In this document: piece after piece, positions 37,321 through 45,906 of the stretch | Numbering within the stretch: position 1 is the first letter of the stretch | Layout of the letters: each line of letters opens with the position of its first letter | NCBI RefSeq assembly: GCF_012985465.1 | Contig: NZ_JAAQWN010000011.1 | Span: 114,524 to 178,523 of the forward strand | Length of the DNA stretch: 64,000 bases | Reading direction: 5' to 3' | DNA from: Pseudomonas sp. WS 5079 | GTDB lineage: Bacteria; Pseudomonadota; Gammaproteobacteria; Pseudomonadales; Pseudomonadaceae | Made by a program: the position numbers and the translations under genes | The notes under the pieces: generated by a model | What the model was told of the DNA's origin: nothing | The model's input: the letters and a program-made list of their open reading frames with translations, nothing else | Database searches by the model: none

Positions 37321-38961
37321 ATGACAAGCAGTGGGGTAACAAGCATGGCTGGGGATGGATCTCTGATGGGCGCCGCCGTGGTGCCGCACGCGGTGAGCCG
37401 CCAACTGCCTGGCTGGGTCACACCGTTCCTGCAAAGCATCGCCCTGGTGCTGGTATTGTCGGGCCTGGCGTTTGCCGACCTGTCGATGTACCTCTGCGTG
37501 CCCGTGGCCCTGTTGCTGGTCTGGCTACCGCTGCTGAAAAAGCCGGCCCGCAGCCTTGCGCCGGCTGTCGTCGAGGATGCCATTGGCGCGTTGACCCGCG
37601 ACCTGTCCTACACCACCAGCCATAACGCGCTGTCAGCCGCCGGCGTGGCCTATTCGGTCAAGCAACTGGCGGCCCGCCTGCAATCGCAATTGGGCGCCGC
37701 CCAGCAAATCGTCAGCAGTGCCGAAGTGATGATTGGCACTGAGCAACTGACGTCCCAGCTCAGTCGTGAAGCCCTCGGCGCGGCGGGCCAGGCCCATCAG
37801 CGCAGCACCGAGGGGCGCGCGGTGCTCGGGGAGTCCATCAGCCGCATGCATCAACTCAGCCAGCGCGCCAGCGACAGCCGGCAATTGATCGAGGCCCTGA
37901 GCCAGCGCAGCGAAGAGATCCAGCGCGTGACCCTGGTGATTCAGTCGATTGCCAGCCAGACCAACCTGCTGGCCTTGAATGCCGCCATTGAAGCCGCCCG
38001 GGCCGGTGAGCATGGGCGCGGGTTCGCCGTGGTGGCCGATGAGGTGCGCGGCCTGGCCGGCCGTACGGCGACTGCCACCGACGAAGTCGGGGTGATGGTG
38101 GCGGACATCCAGCAGCGTACCGCCCAGGTGGTGGAGCAAATCCGCCAGTTGTCCGTGGATCTGCAGGCCGGCGTCGAGCAAGTGGAGCACGCCGGCGAGC
38201 AACTGGAGAGCATTGCCACGTTGGCGGCGGGGGTGGAAGGCCAGGTCAATGCGATTGCCCAGGGCACCGAGACCAATCGGGTGCAGCTCGACAGTCTGTT
38301 CCATGCGGTGGAGCAGATGCGCAGCGACCTGACCGTCAGCGACCAGCAGACCCAGCAGTTGGCCGAGGCCGCCATACAAATGGAAGGGCAGGCCGAAACG
38401 ATCAGCGAGCGCCTGGCCGAAGTCGGCCTGGACGATTATCACCAGCGCATCTACGACCTCGCCCGCGAAGGCGCGAGCCGCATCGCCGCGCAGTTCGAGG
38501 CGGATGTCCAGCAGAACCGCATCAGCCTCGATGACTTGTTCAATCGCAGCTACACACCGATTGCCAACAGCCAGCCGACCAAGTACCACAGCCGTTTCGA
38601 CGGCTACACCGACCAGGTATTGCCCGCTATCCAGGAAGCCTTGCTGCCCCGGCACGAAGGCCTGGTGTTCGCGATTGCCTGCACGCCACAGGGCTATGTG
38701 CCGACGCACAACAAGGTGTTTTCCCAGGCGCTTACCGGCGATGTTCAGGTGGACGCGGTGAACAATCGCACCAAGCGCAAGTTTGAAGACCGCACCGGCA
38801 TCCGCTGCGGCAGCCACCAGCAGGCTGTGCTGTTGCAGACCTATACCCGTGATACCGGCGAGTTGATGCACGATCTGTCCGTGCCGATCATGGTCAGCGG
38901 CCGGCATTGGGGCGGCTTGCGCCTGGGCTATAAGCCTGAGGGGCAGGCTGGCGCGCACTAG
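37321..38961 (+). CDS. Methyl-accepting chemotaxis protein with C-terminal sensor-like part
   Basis: About 546 aa from the ATG at 37321; another in-frame ATG lies at 37345. Two adjacent hydrophobic helices (~residues 37-72) form a membrane hairpin with no periplasmic loop to speak of. The signalling domain follows (~120-360), with the conserved hairpin tip including QTNLLALNAAIEAARAGEHG. After it, ~180 residues form a soluble alpha/beta domain (HNKVFSQ, NRTKRKFEDRTG, HDLSVPIMVSGRHWGG) that looks Cache/PAS-like. So sensing is likely cytoplasmic and C-terminal, unlike classical receptors. The ligand is unknown. It lies alone, between a REP and small genes. Confidence 0.88.
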   Translation: MTSSGVTSMAGDGSLMGAAVVPHAVSRQLPGWVTPFLQSIALVLVLSGLAFADLSMYLCVPVALLLVWLPLLKKPARSLAPAVVEDAIGALTRDLSYTTSHNALSAAGVAYSVKQLAARLQSQLGAAQQIVSSAEVMIGTEQLTSQLSREALGAAGQAHQRSTEGRAVLGESISRMHQLSQRASDSRQLIEALSQRSEEIQRVTLVIQSIASQTNLLALNAAIEAARAGEHGRGFAVVADEVRGLAGRTATATDEVGVMVADIQQRTAQVVEQIRQLSVDLQAGVEQVEHAGEQLESIATLAAGVEGQVNAIAQGTETNRVQLDSLFHAVEQMRSDLTVSDQQTQQLAEAAIQMEGQAETISERLAEVGLDDYHQRIYDLAREGASRIAAQFEADVQQNRISLDDLFNRSYTPIANSQPTKYHSRFDGYTDQVLPAIQEALLPRHEGLVFAIACTPQGYVPTHNKVFSQALTGDVQVDAVNNRTKRKFEDRTGIRCGSHQQAVLLQTYTRDTGELMHDLSVPIMVSGRHWGGLRLGYKPEGQAGAH

Positions 38962-39052
38962 GCCCAGGCACGGATTGTTGCGTGTTATGCAAGGAAGCTT
39001 TTACGCCGATAGCTTTTTCCGGCGTGAGGAACAGCTTAAGATGCTGCACATT

Positions 39053-39066
39053 GTTAGCTAGCTAAC
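39053..39066. promoter_or_regulatory. 14-bp perfect palindrome, candidate operator
   Basis: GTTAGCTAGCTAAC reads the same on both strands. It ends 20 bases before the ATG of the 67-aa gene, about ten bases ahead of its GGAG site. It may bind a MarR/TetR-type dimer. Confidence 0.45.
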
Positions 39067-39086
39067 TAATCCTGCGGAGAACTTCC

Positions 39087-39290
39087 ATGCAAAGCAAAGT
39101 CGATGTAGCGGTGATGATTGGCAGCGGTGTGCCACAGACCCTGCGTGCGCTGGGCCTGAGGGCCTGCTGGGTGGTGTTGCTCAACGGTGAACAGCGCGGC
39201 ACGGCCTTCGCCAGTCGCGACGAAGCCCAGGAATGCCGCGCGGCCTGGCAGGCGCTGCTGGACCTGGAGCGCTCAGACCGCCTGCACTGA
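39087..39290 (+). CDS. Small conserved protein, unknown
   Basis: The product is 67 aa. A CGGAG site lies eight bases before the ATG. The sequence has a hydrophobic strand-like middle (RACWVVLLNGEQRG), then a helix with acidic and basic residues (SRDEAQECRAAWQALLDLER). The strand-turn-helix layout is that of small DUF proteins of pseudomonads, but I cannot name the family. A 14-bp palindrome lies just upstream. The next gene converges on it. Confidence 0.65.
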   Translation: MQSKVDVAVMIGSGVPQTLRALGLRACWVVLLNGEQRGTAFASRDEAQECRAAWQALLDLERSDRLH

Positions 39291-39297
39291 CTGCAGG

Positions 39298-39534
39298 TTA
39301 TACGCTCTGGTGCAGGCGCTGGTTCAGCTCATCCACGGCAATCGCCCAGTCCGCGTCTTCGCGCAGTTCTTCCTTGAGGAACTGCGCCTGTTGCGGGGTC
39401 CAGAAGGGCGCGTCGATCAGCTTCACAGTCTCTGCCAGGGGATGTTCACCGATAAACGTGTCGATGGCAGCAGGCGAGGCCTCCAACCCCAACTGTTCGA
39501 ACAGGTCTTGCAAGGTATGCGTTGGCGCGTCCAT
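39298..39534 (-). CDS. DUF2789 family protein
   Basis: The product is 78 aa from an ATG with GGAG six bases upstream; a GTG four codons earlier is less likely. The pattern LFEQLGL, IDTFIGEHPL, LIDAPFWTPQQAQFLKEEL and a final helix is that of DUF2789, a small helical protein family of unknown function. It converges with the 67-aa gene, seven bases apart. Cytoplasmic, with no signal peptide. Confidence 0.82.
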   Translation of the reverse strand: MDAPTHTLQDLFEQLGLEASPAAIDTFIGEHPLAETVKLIDAPFWTPQQAQFLKEELREDADWAIAVDELNQRLHQSV

Positions 39535-39615
39535 GTCATTCTCCACGATAGTTAAGTCTCTACTCCCATGGGAGGCGTGCCAGCGCGCATAGTTCGATTT
39601 TGCTTGAGTCGCGTG

Positions 39616-39870
39616 TCAACGGGCATTGATGCACAGGAGAGCTTCCAACTCCTTGGCCAGGGCGCAGGCCTTGTTATGGTCACTGCGAAAGCCCTTGATC
39701 CGACCGCTGGGCACTTCCAGGATATGGAAAAAATTCTTGCCCGCCGGGACGACCCGATACAGGGCGAAATCCGGGCACGCGTTGTGGGCGTACACGCTGT
39801 AGAATAGCGCGCTATCCTTGCGCGATAAGGTGTCGCGAGTCAGTGTCGGTTCGCGATGAAGTCTTTGCAT
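39616..39870 (-). CDS. Small conserved protein, unknown
   Basis: The product is 84 aa. The ATG at 39868-39870 has AGGAG six bases upstream. Sequence features include a basic N-terminus (QRLHREPTLTRDTLSRK), a central strand region (FYSVYAHNACPDFALYRVV), a FHILEVPSGRIKGF turn and a C-terminal helix. I do not recognise a family. A longer frame upstream has no start signal. It is on the same strand as the DUF2789 gene and 81 bases upstream of it, so they may share a message. Confidence 0.65.
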   Translation of the reverse strand: MQRLHREPTLTRDTLSRKDSALFYSVYAHNACPDFALYRVVPAGKNFFHILEVPSGRIKGFRSDHNKACALAKELEALLCINAR

Positions 39871-40236
39871 GGCGAGCTCCTGTTGATCTGTTGACCTGCT
39901 TGCAGCATTTCGGGTGGTTTTAAGCCGCGTTGCTGTTCTAATATTGTTGTCGGCAGCCCGCGTTCGGTTCCATCCAACGTTTTTCCTTGGTTTTTGGCTG
40001 TCGGAAAACCACCCTTTCAAATGGGGTATTCTCTGAAGTGGGGCGTCCAGTATTCTCTGGCCGATAAACCTGTGATTTCCTGCACCGCCTGACGACCTTG
40101 TACAAGGGCTGTCAGGCACGGCTGTACGAGTCTGGCGGGAATCAACTTCAGTTTTTTAATGTACCGTGCCGTATCGGCCTTTTTTGTGCTGTCTGCCCTG
40201 GGCGGGCGGCGCTTTTTTAGATGTGGGGGCGTTTCC
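39871..40236. other. 366-base intergenic region
   Basis: It separates divergent small genes. The only structure I see is GCCG-TAT-CGGC followed by CTTTTTT at 40169-40187, a weak terminator-like hairpin just before the next gene. This could end a small RNA, but I find no matching promoter. Confidence 0.4.
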
Positions 40237-40707
40237 TTGGCAGTTAGTAATCTGGATATGCACGCATTGTTCGTGCTGGGTGATTTGCGCGCGAAGTTGG
40301 TTAAGCAGTTTCAGTCGCGGTTTGTTTACATCACGGAACAAACCCCGGAAGGCATTTACATTGCTGAAATCGATACCGAAACAGCGTTGGTGGTCGATGA
40401 CAAACCTCGCCTGGAGCTCAAGGTCGGCGATCACTTTCGCGCCGCAGTCCTGCCCAGCCGTGAAGGTGGCAAGTTCGAGCTGAAGTTTCGCGATATCAAG
40501 TTGACGGTCTATGGCCTGGGTGACTACGCGTTTGTTTCCACGGCGCAGGGCGAGGGCATTGTGTTCAAGGAAGGTCACAGCGTGATGCTGGTGTTCGCCG
40601 CCAATGAACAACTGCAAGAAGGCCTGAGCAAGACCCTCAAGGCCGTGACCGGCAAGGCCGCCAAGTGGCGCAAGGGTGAACTGGTGACTTTCAAGGCCAG
40701 CGAGTAA
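40237..40707 (+). CDS. Conserved cytoplasmic protein, unknown
   Basis: About 156 aa if started at the TTG at 40237, which has GGGGG eight bases upstream; the ATG at 40258 is the alternative. The protein is rich in alternating hydrophobic strands (YIAEIDTETALVVDD, FELKFRDIKLTVYGLGDYAF) and ends with lysine-rich segments. No signal peptide or membrane segment is present. I do not recognise the family. It stands alone between the 84-aa gene and the binding-protein gene. Confidence 0.7.
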   Translation: MAVSNLDMHALFVLGDLRAKLVKQFQSRFVYITEQTPEGIYIAEIDTETALVVDDKPRLELKVGDHFRAAVLPSREGGKFELKFRDIKLTVYGLGDYAFVSTAQGEGIVFKEGHSVMLVFAANEQLQEGLSKTLKAVTGKAAKWRKGELVTFKASE

Positions 40708-40828
40708 TAAGCGAGCGCACCGGCAATCGGTTGAACCTCTACTACAGTTGGGTGGACTTAATTATTCAGGGCTTTCGCATGACAGCAAAGCCATCCGCCA
40801 TGGCTGTGTAAACGCGAGGTTCAAAGGC

Positions 40829-41845
40829 ATGAAAGCAATACGAGCGCTGTTGGCAGCTTCCCTTACCACCTTGGGCCTGTCGATGGCGGCCGCACCGGTA
40901 GCGGCTGCCCAGGCGCCCATTCATTTTGCCGACCTGAATTGGGAAAGTGGCAGCCTGATCACCGAAGTACTGCGCTTTATTGTCGAGAAGGGCTACGACT
41001 TGCCCACCGATACCCTGCCCGGTACCACCATCACCCTGGAAACCGCCCTGGCCAAGAATGATATCCAGGTGATCGGCGAGGAATGGGCGGGCCGCAGCCC
41101 GGTGTGGGTCAAGGCTGAGGCTGAAGGCAAGGTGGTTGGCCTGGGCGATACCGTCAAGGGCGCGACCGAAGGCTGGTGGGTCCCGGAATACGTGATCAAG
41201 GGCGACCCGGACAAAGGGATCAAGCCACTGGCCCCTGAGCTGCGCAGCGTACAGGACCTGGCGCGCTATAAAGATGTGTTCAAGGACCCGGAGGCCCCCG
41301 GCAAGGGACGGTTCCTCAACAGCCCTATCGGCTGGACTTCGGAGGTGGTCAATAAGCAGAAGCTCAAGGCTTATGGCCTGGAGGACAGCTACGTCAACTT
41401 TCGTAGCGGTTCGGGCGCGGCGCTGGATGCCGAGATAGCCTCGTCGATCCGCCGTGGCAAGCCAATCCTGTTTTACTACTGGTCGCCGACCCCACTGATG
41501 GGGCGCTACAAGTTGATCCAGTTGGAGGAACCTGCCTTCGACGCCGAGGCCTGGAAGACCCTGACGGATGCCGACAACCCCAACCCCAAGCCGACGCGTT
41601 CGTTGGCGTCCAAACTGAGCATTGGCGTGTCCACGCCGTTCCAGAAGGAATATCCGCAGATTGCCGGGTTCTTCGAAAAGGTCGAGTTTCCAATTGGACC
41701 GTTGAACGAAGCCCTGGCAACCATGAGCGAAAAGCACACCTCGCCGCGCGAAGTGGCACAGGCGTTTCTCAAAGAGCATCCGCAAGTGTGGAAGGCCTGG
41801 TTGACGGAGGATGTGGCTACAAAGGTCCAAGCCAGCCTGAAATAG
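40829..41845 (+). CDS. Orphan glycine-betaine-type ABC substrate-binding protein
   Basis: The product is 338 aa. A Sec signal peptide ends near PVAAAQA (residue ~27). The mature part follows the OpuAC/ProX fold: HFADLNWESG at the start, VIGEEWAGRSPVW and the aromatic EGWWVPEY segment that fits a quaternary-ammonium cage. No permease or ATPase gene is adjacent. In Pseudomonas, orphan binding proteins of this type (CaiX, CbcX, BetX) share the core transporter CbcWV encoded elsewhere, so the same may hold here. GAGG lies upstream of the ATG at 40829. Confidence 0.87.
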   Translation: MKAIRALLAASLTTLGLSMAAAPVAAAQAPIHFADLNWESGSLITEVLRFIVEKGYDLPTDTLPGTTITLETALAKNDIQVIGEEWAGRSPVWVKAEAEGKVVGLGDTVKGATEGWWVPEYVIKGDPDKGIKPLAPELRSVQDLARYKDVFKDPEAPGKGRFLNSPIGWTSEVVNKQKLKAYGLEDSYVNFRSGSGAALDAEIASSIRRGKPILFYYWSPTPLMGRYKLIQLEEPAFDAEAWKTLTDADNPNPKPTRSLASKLSIGVSTPFQKEYPQIAGFFEKVEFPIGPLNEALATMSEKHTSPREVAQAFLKEHPQVWKAWLTEDVATKVQASLK

Positions 41846-41876
41846 CCACGCCGTCACTGCAAACGACGATCCAACT

Positions 41877-41963
41877 GTGGGAGCGGGCTTGCCCGCGATA
41901 GCGGTGTGTCAGTCAAGTATTTCTAACCTGATACACCGCCATCGCGGGCAAGCCCGCTCCCAC
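41877..41963. repeat. REP doublet (GTGGGAGCGGGC type)
   Basis: GTGGGAGCGGGCTTGCCCGC faces its complement. The spacer, read on the minus strand, contains TCAGGTTAGAAATACTTGAC, identical to the spacer of the GTAGGAG-type doublet at 31180-31266. Confidence 0.9.
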
Positions 41964-41982
41964 AGTTTTGATTGCGCTCCCC

Positions 41983-44097
41983 TTAAAACTTGGTTTGCAC
42001 CGCCAATTCAAAGGTACGCGGCGACCCCAGGTAATACGCCGGCGACACATGGGCAAACTGCGCATATACCTCGTTGGTCAGGTTACGCACCCGGCCCGTG
42101 ACCGAGGTGTGTTGATCGACCTTGTAGGTCAGGAACGTGCCAAACAAGGTGTACGCCGGCACTGTCAGCGTGTTGGCATTATCGGCGTACACCTGCGCCA
42201 CATACCGCGCATCCACGCCACCTTGCCAGGCCGGGGCGATGTCATAAGTCAGCCACAGGTTGCCTACGCGCTTGGGCACGTTGGTCGGCGTGTTGCCCTT
42301 GCGCGATACCACTGCGCCGCTGGCGATTTTCTCGTTGAAATCATCGTATTGCGCATCGACCCAGGCGAAATTGCCTTCGGCCAACAGCCTGGGGGTAATG
42401 CGCAACGAGCTGGCCAGCTCGATGCCCTTGGACGACTGCGCACCCACCGCAATACTGCGGGTGGGGTCTTGTGGGTCGGTCACGGCAAAGTCCTTGCGCT
42501 CGATGTGGTAGGCGGCCACGGTGGCTGAACCGCGCCCGTCCAGGTAATCGAACTTGCTGCCCACTTCCCATTGCTTGCCGGTGGAGACATCAAACACCTG
42601 GGTGGTGCTGGTGGGCTGTTCGGCTGCGGTGCTGTATTGCACATAGACATTGGCCGCCGGGATGAACTGATAGGTCAGGCCCACGCGCCCGGTCACCGGC
42701 TCCCAACGGCGCTTGACGTTACCCAGGTTGTCGCGGTGGCTGGTCACGTCCAGGTCGATGGCGTCATAACGCAGGCCGCTCAGCAGCGACAGCTTGTCGG
42801 TCAGGCCCAGGCGGTTCTCGACAAACAGCGCCTTGGTCGTCACTTCGGTGGTCTTGTCCTTGATAAATCCCGGCTTGGTGCCTGGCAGGTCGTAGAAATG
42901 CCCCGGATCGTAGTGGTTGGGGTCCACTGCGTTCTTGGCCGACACGTTCAGCGGGCTGGCGGTGGTGCTGTTGACCTTGTATTCGAAACCGCCGGACCAG
43001 GTGCTGGCCAGGCCGAACACGCTGCTGTCATGGCGCAGCTCGAACTGGTTGCCGTCCTGCTCGCCCTGATGGCGCACCTGATAGGCCGTCGAACGGTTCA
43101 CCAGGCTGTTATCGGCGTTGTACTGGTAGGTCTCCAGGTTGCGGTAGTCGCGCTGGCTGTCCAGGTGATAGAGGGTGTTGCGCAGGGTGGTGCTGTCGTT
43201 GATCCGGTAATCGATGATCGACCGGGCCCAGATCGTGCGTTGTTCGTAGCGGCCATCGGCGACGTTGTAGTTGTTGAAGCGGTTGTGCCTGTCGATTTTC
43301 AGCTCGCCGGCCTTGGGATTGAGCACCGGGGTGCCCCAGTATGGGCTGTCCTCGTGTTCGTCCTGGTACTCCAGGGCCAGGGTATGGGACAGGTTGGGCG
43401 TGAGGTCGCTGAGCAGGGAAAAGGCCACGCTCCAGGCATCGCGTTGCTGGCGGTCGATATGGGTATGGTTGGTGTTGCGGCTGACATCCAGGCGCGCGTA
43501 GTGCTGGACCTCGGCACCGGGCTCGGTCAGGGCGTGGTTGAGGCCCAGGGCGATGCCGGTGGTGTCGTAGCTGCCGTAGTTGATCTGGCCTTCGACGGCC
43601 TGCTCCTCGCGGGTGGCCAGCTTGGTCACGTAGTTCAGCGAGCCGCCCACGGAGCCGGCGCCGTTGATCAACGAGGAGGGACCGCCCACCAGCTCCACCC
43701 GGTCATAAATCCATGCGTCCACGGGCCGTGCCAGGCCACCGGCGACGTTGATGCCATTGAACATCTGGGTGATCTGGCTGCTAGTAAAGCCCCGATAGGA
43801 AATAAACCCGCCAAACCCCGGCGGCGCACTGGCGTTGACCCCGGGCAGGGTGTTGGCCGCATCCTGGAAGGTCTTGGCGCCACGGCGCTCGATATCGTGG
43901 CGGTCGGCGATGCTGACCGAGGCCGGGGTTTCCCGCACGCTCAGGCCCAGGCGCGAGGCCATGCCGCTGAATTGGTCCAGGGCCAGGCCCGGCTCGTTGG
44001 CGGCGGCGCCGTCGATGGTGGTGGGGGCCAGCTCAAGGGCCCAGGCGCAAAAAGGCAGGCAGCCGAACAGGCCCGCCAATAGAGGTAAATGTTTCAT
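41983..44097 (-). CDS. TonB-dependent siderophore-type receptor
   Basis: The product is 704 aa. A signal peptide of about 20 residues ends at CAWA. The plug domain follows directly without an STN signalling domain, with VRETPASVSI and GSVGGSLNYVTK landmarks. The rest is a 22-strand barrel ending in a terminal phenylalanine (LAVQTKF). It imports a chelated metal through the outer membrane with TonB. It lies 95 bases downstream of a DUF2946 gene on the same strand; DUF2946 proteins often sit beside copper-type receptors. I see no Fur box upstream. The ligand is unknown. AGGA lies before the ATG at 44095-44097. Confidence 0.92.
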   Translation of the reverse strand: MKHLPLLAGLFGCLPFCAWALELAPTTIDGAAANEPGLALDQFSGMASRLGLSVRETPASVSIADRHDIERRGAKTFQDAANTLPGVNASAPPGFGGFISYRGFTSSQITQMFNGINVAGGLARPVDAWIYDRVELVGGPSSLINGAGSVGGSLNYVTKLATREEQAVEGQINYGSYDTTGIALGLNHALTEPGAEVQHYARLDVSRNTNHTHIDRQQRDAWSVAFSLLSDLTPNLSHTLALEYQDEHEDSPYWGTPVLNPKAGELKIDRHNRFNNYNVADGRYEQRTIWARSIIDYRINDSTTLRNTLYHLDSQRDYRNLETYQYNADNSLVNRSTAYQVRHQGEQDGNQFELRHDSSVFGLASTWSGGFEYKVNSTTASPLNVSAKNAVDPNHYDPGHFYDLPGTKPGFIKDKTTEVTTKALFVENRLGLTDKLSLLSGLRYDAIDLDVTSHRDNLGNVKRRWEPVTGRVGLTYQFIPAANVYVQYSTAAEQPTSTTQVFDVSTGKQWEVGSKFDYLDGRGSATVAAYHIERKDFAVTDPQDPTRSIAVGAQSSKGIELASSLRITPRLLAEGNFAWVDAQYDDFNEKIASGAVVSRKGNTPTNVPKRVGNLWLTYDIAPAWQGGVDARYVAQVYADNANTLTVPAYTLFGTFLTYKVDQHTSVTGRVRNLTNEVYAQFAHVSPAYYLGSPRTFELAVQTKF

Positions 44098-44192
44098 CGA
44101 TAAATCCTGAAAAGCAGGGCTTGAAAGCAACGCACAGCCGCCCGCGCTTCCCTGGGGAAGCCGCGCGGTGTGCGGATCAAAAAGCGCAGGTA

Positions 44193-44582
44193 TCAGGCGT
44201 AGGTAGGCGGGGCGCGCGGATTAGCCGCAGGCCAGGTGAAGCGGGTGGGAATGTCAGCGGTGAGTACCACCGCCGGCGGTGGTGCGTGAGGCTGGGGCAG
44301 TACCGCAACGTTAAGGCTGGAGTTGAGCGCCGGGCCCATGCCGCCGGTGGAGCACAGCGGGCAACCGAAGGCCTTGGACAGCGTGGGCAGCGACTGATCG
44401 CCGGTGTTTACGGGGGCTGGCGCCTGGGTGCGGGGGTCTACGGTACAGAACTGGCCGCCAATGCCGTTGAGCTGCATGCCGACCATTTGCCCATGGCCAA
44501 TACTGCAGGCGAACACGTTGAACAGGACGCAGCCATAGAGCATCCAGGCAATCAACGAGCGGTCGGCACGGGCGAGTTTCAT
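44193..44582 (-). CDS. DUF2946 family protein
   Basis: The product is 129 aa. It begins with a basic start and one hydrophobic helix (about residues 9-28, LIAWMLYGCVLFNVFACS), then a cysteine-containing loop (GGQFCTVD, FGCPLCST, the latter a CPLC pair) and a proline-rich tail. This is the DUF2946 pattern, a membrane-anchored or secreted protein found beside metal-related TonB receptors. The CxxC could bind a metal such as copper; this is an inference. The receptor gene follows 95 bases downstream. Confidence 0.78.
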   Translation of the reverse strand: MKLARADRSLIAWMLYGCVLFNVFACSIGHGQMVGMQLNGIGGQFCTVDPRTQAPAPVNTGDQSLPTLSKAFGCPLCSTGGMGPALNSSLNVAVLPQPHAPPPAVVLTADIPTRFTWPAANPRAPPTYA

Positions 44583-44672
44583 GGGGCGGCACTTTATCAC
44601 CAGACGACTAAATGCCTGCAAAAAATCTGAAAAGGACTATCCTCTTTCGCACTTTTCCAGGGGTATCCAACC

Positions 44673-45110
44673 ATGAGCTTTGTCATTGCGAGGTGGGTCG
44701 TCGGGGTATTTGCGTTTATCAGCATGATCCATGTGTACTGGGCCGCAGGCGGCAAGCTGGGCAGCAGCGTAGCGATCCCGCAACTGCCCGGCGAATTCGC
44801 CAGCGGGCCACGGCCGGCGTTCAAGGCGTCGGCGCTGGGTACGTTCCTGGTGGCCGTGGGGCTGGTGCTGATTGCCGTGTTGGTGTGCCTGCGGGCGGGG
44901 CTGTTCTTCCAGCCGGTGGGGCATCAGGCCCTGCAATGGGGGATCAGCGCGATTGCCCTGATCATGTTTGGGCGGGCGATTGGTGATTCGGAGCTGGTGG
45001 GGTTTTTCAAGAAAGTCGGCGGGTCACGGTTCGCGCGGTTGGATACGTTTTTCTATTCGCCACTGTGCCTGGTGTTGGGGACGGGGTTGCTGGTCGTCGC
45101 CTGGACCTGA
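44673..45110 (+). CDS. DUF3995 family membrane protein
   Basis: The product is 145 aa with four transmembrane segments. The first contains HVYWAAGGKLG and a later turn contains GRAIGDSELVGFFKK, both typical of DUF3995. Function is unknown for the family. It starts 90 bases from the divergent DUF2946 gene and ends before a REP doublet. No operon partner is visible. Confidence 0.82.
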   Translation: MSFVIARWVVGVFAFISMIHVYWAAGGKLGSSVAIPQLPGEFASGPRPAFKASALGTFLVAVGLVLIAVLVCLRAGLFFQPVGHQALQWGISAIALIMFGRAIGDSELVGFFKKVGGSRFARLDTFFYSPLCLVLGTGLLVVAWT

Positions 45111-45132
45111 CTGACGGTATGCAGGGCCAAAT

Positions 45133-45235
45133 GTGGGAGCGGGCTTGTCGGATCGCCGCATCGCCGCGAAGACGTCGACCCAGCAAACATTGATGTTGAC
45201 TGACCCACGGCTTTCGCGAGCAAGCCCGCTCCCAC
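45133..45235. repeat. REP doublet with GCCGC-containing arm (inverted copy)
   Basis: It has the same spacer as the elements at 21992-22094 and 62259-62353, but inverted (AAACATTGATGTTGACTGAC here). The left arm contains GGCTTGTCGGATCGCCGC and the right arm GCGAGCAAGCCCGCTCCCAC. Confidence 0.88.
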
Positions 45236-45262
45236 ATTGTTTACCGCGTACATTCAGAGGGA

Positions 45263-45631
45263 TCAGCTACCGCTGTCAGCCCTGCGGCTGCTGACCTCGG
45301 CCGGTACATTTTCCCCCGCCATGCGCTTGCGAAACAACGACGTGCGCGCCAGCAACAGGGTGGTTACCGGCACGGTGATCGACAGCAAAATCGGGATCAA
45401 CCAGCCATGCAGCACCGGCCCGGACTTGAGGGTCGAGAAGTAGATAATCGACGCCAGCGCCACGCACCACGCGCCGAGGGTCGAAGCCAGCGCCGGTGGG
45501 TGCATGCGCTGGAAAAAATCCTTCATCCGCAACAGCCCGAGCGCACCAATCAACGCAAACAGGCTGCTGAGCAGCAGCAGGATCGCCACGATAATTTCCA
45601 CCCACAGTGGCAGTTCACTGACATTGATCAT
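45263..45631 (-). CDS. phaG: Monovalent cation/proton antiporter subunit G (MnhG/PhaG)
   Basis: The product is 122 aa with three transmembrane helices, the size and layout of MnhG. It carries the family pattern GALGLLRMKDFFQRMHPPALASTLG. It is the last gene of the six-gene Mrp-type antiporter operon and overlaps phaF by four bases. It forms part of the accessory module of the complex. Sha and Mrp are alternative names for the same system. Confidence 0.93.
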   Translation of the reverse strand: MINVSELPLWVEIIVAILLLLSSLFALIGALGLLRMKDFFQRMHPPALASTLGAWCVALASIIYFSTLKSGPVLHGWLIPILLSITVPVTTLLLARTSLFRKRMAGENVPAEVSSRRADSGS

Positions 45632-45906
45632 TCGATCACCTCACCACGCAGCAGGAATTTGGCCAAGGCAAACGAGCCGACAAAGCCGAACAGCGCAATC
45701 AGCAGCGCCGCCTCGAAGTAGGTATCACTGGCATAGCGAATGCCCAGCACCAGCATCATCAGCATCGCCAGGATATACAGGTAGTCCAGGGCCAGGACCC
45801 GGTCCTGGGCCGAGGGGCCCTTGAACAGGCGCACCAGGGTCAGGACCATGGCCAGGGAAAACAGGAACAGGCTCAACAGGATCGCATTGGCGAGCAGGGC
45901 ACTCAT
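45628..45906 (-). CDS. phaF: Monovalent cation/proton antiporter subunit F (MnhF/PhaF)
   Basis: The product is 92 aa with three transmembrane helices, including the family segment RLFKGPSAQDRVLALDYLY with its conserved Asp-Arg. It overlaps phaE upstream and phaG downstream by four bases each, so it is translationally coupled. Part of the inner-membrane antiporter complex. Confidence 0.93.
   Translation of the reverse strand: MSALLANAILLSLFLFSLAMVLTLVRLFKGPSAQDRVLALDYLYILAMLMMLVLGIRYASDTYFEAALLIALFGFVGSFALAKFLLRGEVIE

Noticed and set aside
39003..39025. ACGCCG...CGGCGT inverted repeat after the chemoreceptor gene
   Set aside because: Interior T-run lies in the loop, not after the stem, so it does not fit a terminator.
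40169..40187. Possible small-RNA terminator
   Set aside because: Stem of only four pairs and no upstream promoter I could support; noted in the region entry only.
44098..44192. Searched for a Fur box before the first TonB receptor
   Set aside because: No sequence close to the pseudomonad Fur consensus was found in the gap or before the DUF2946 gene.
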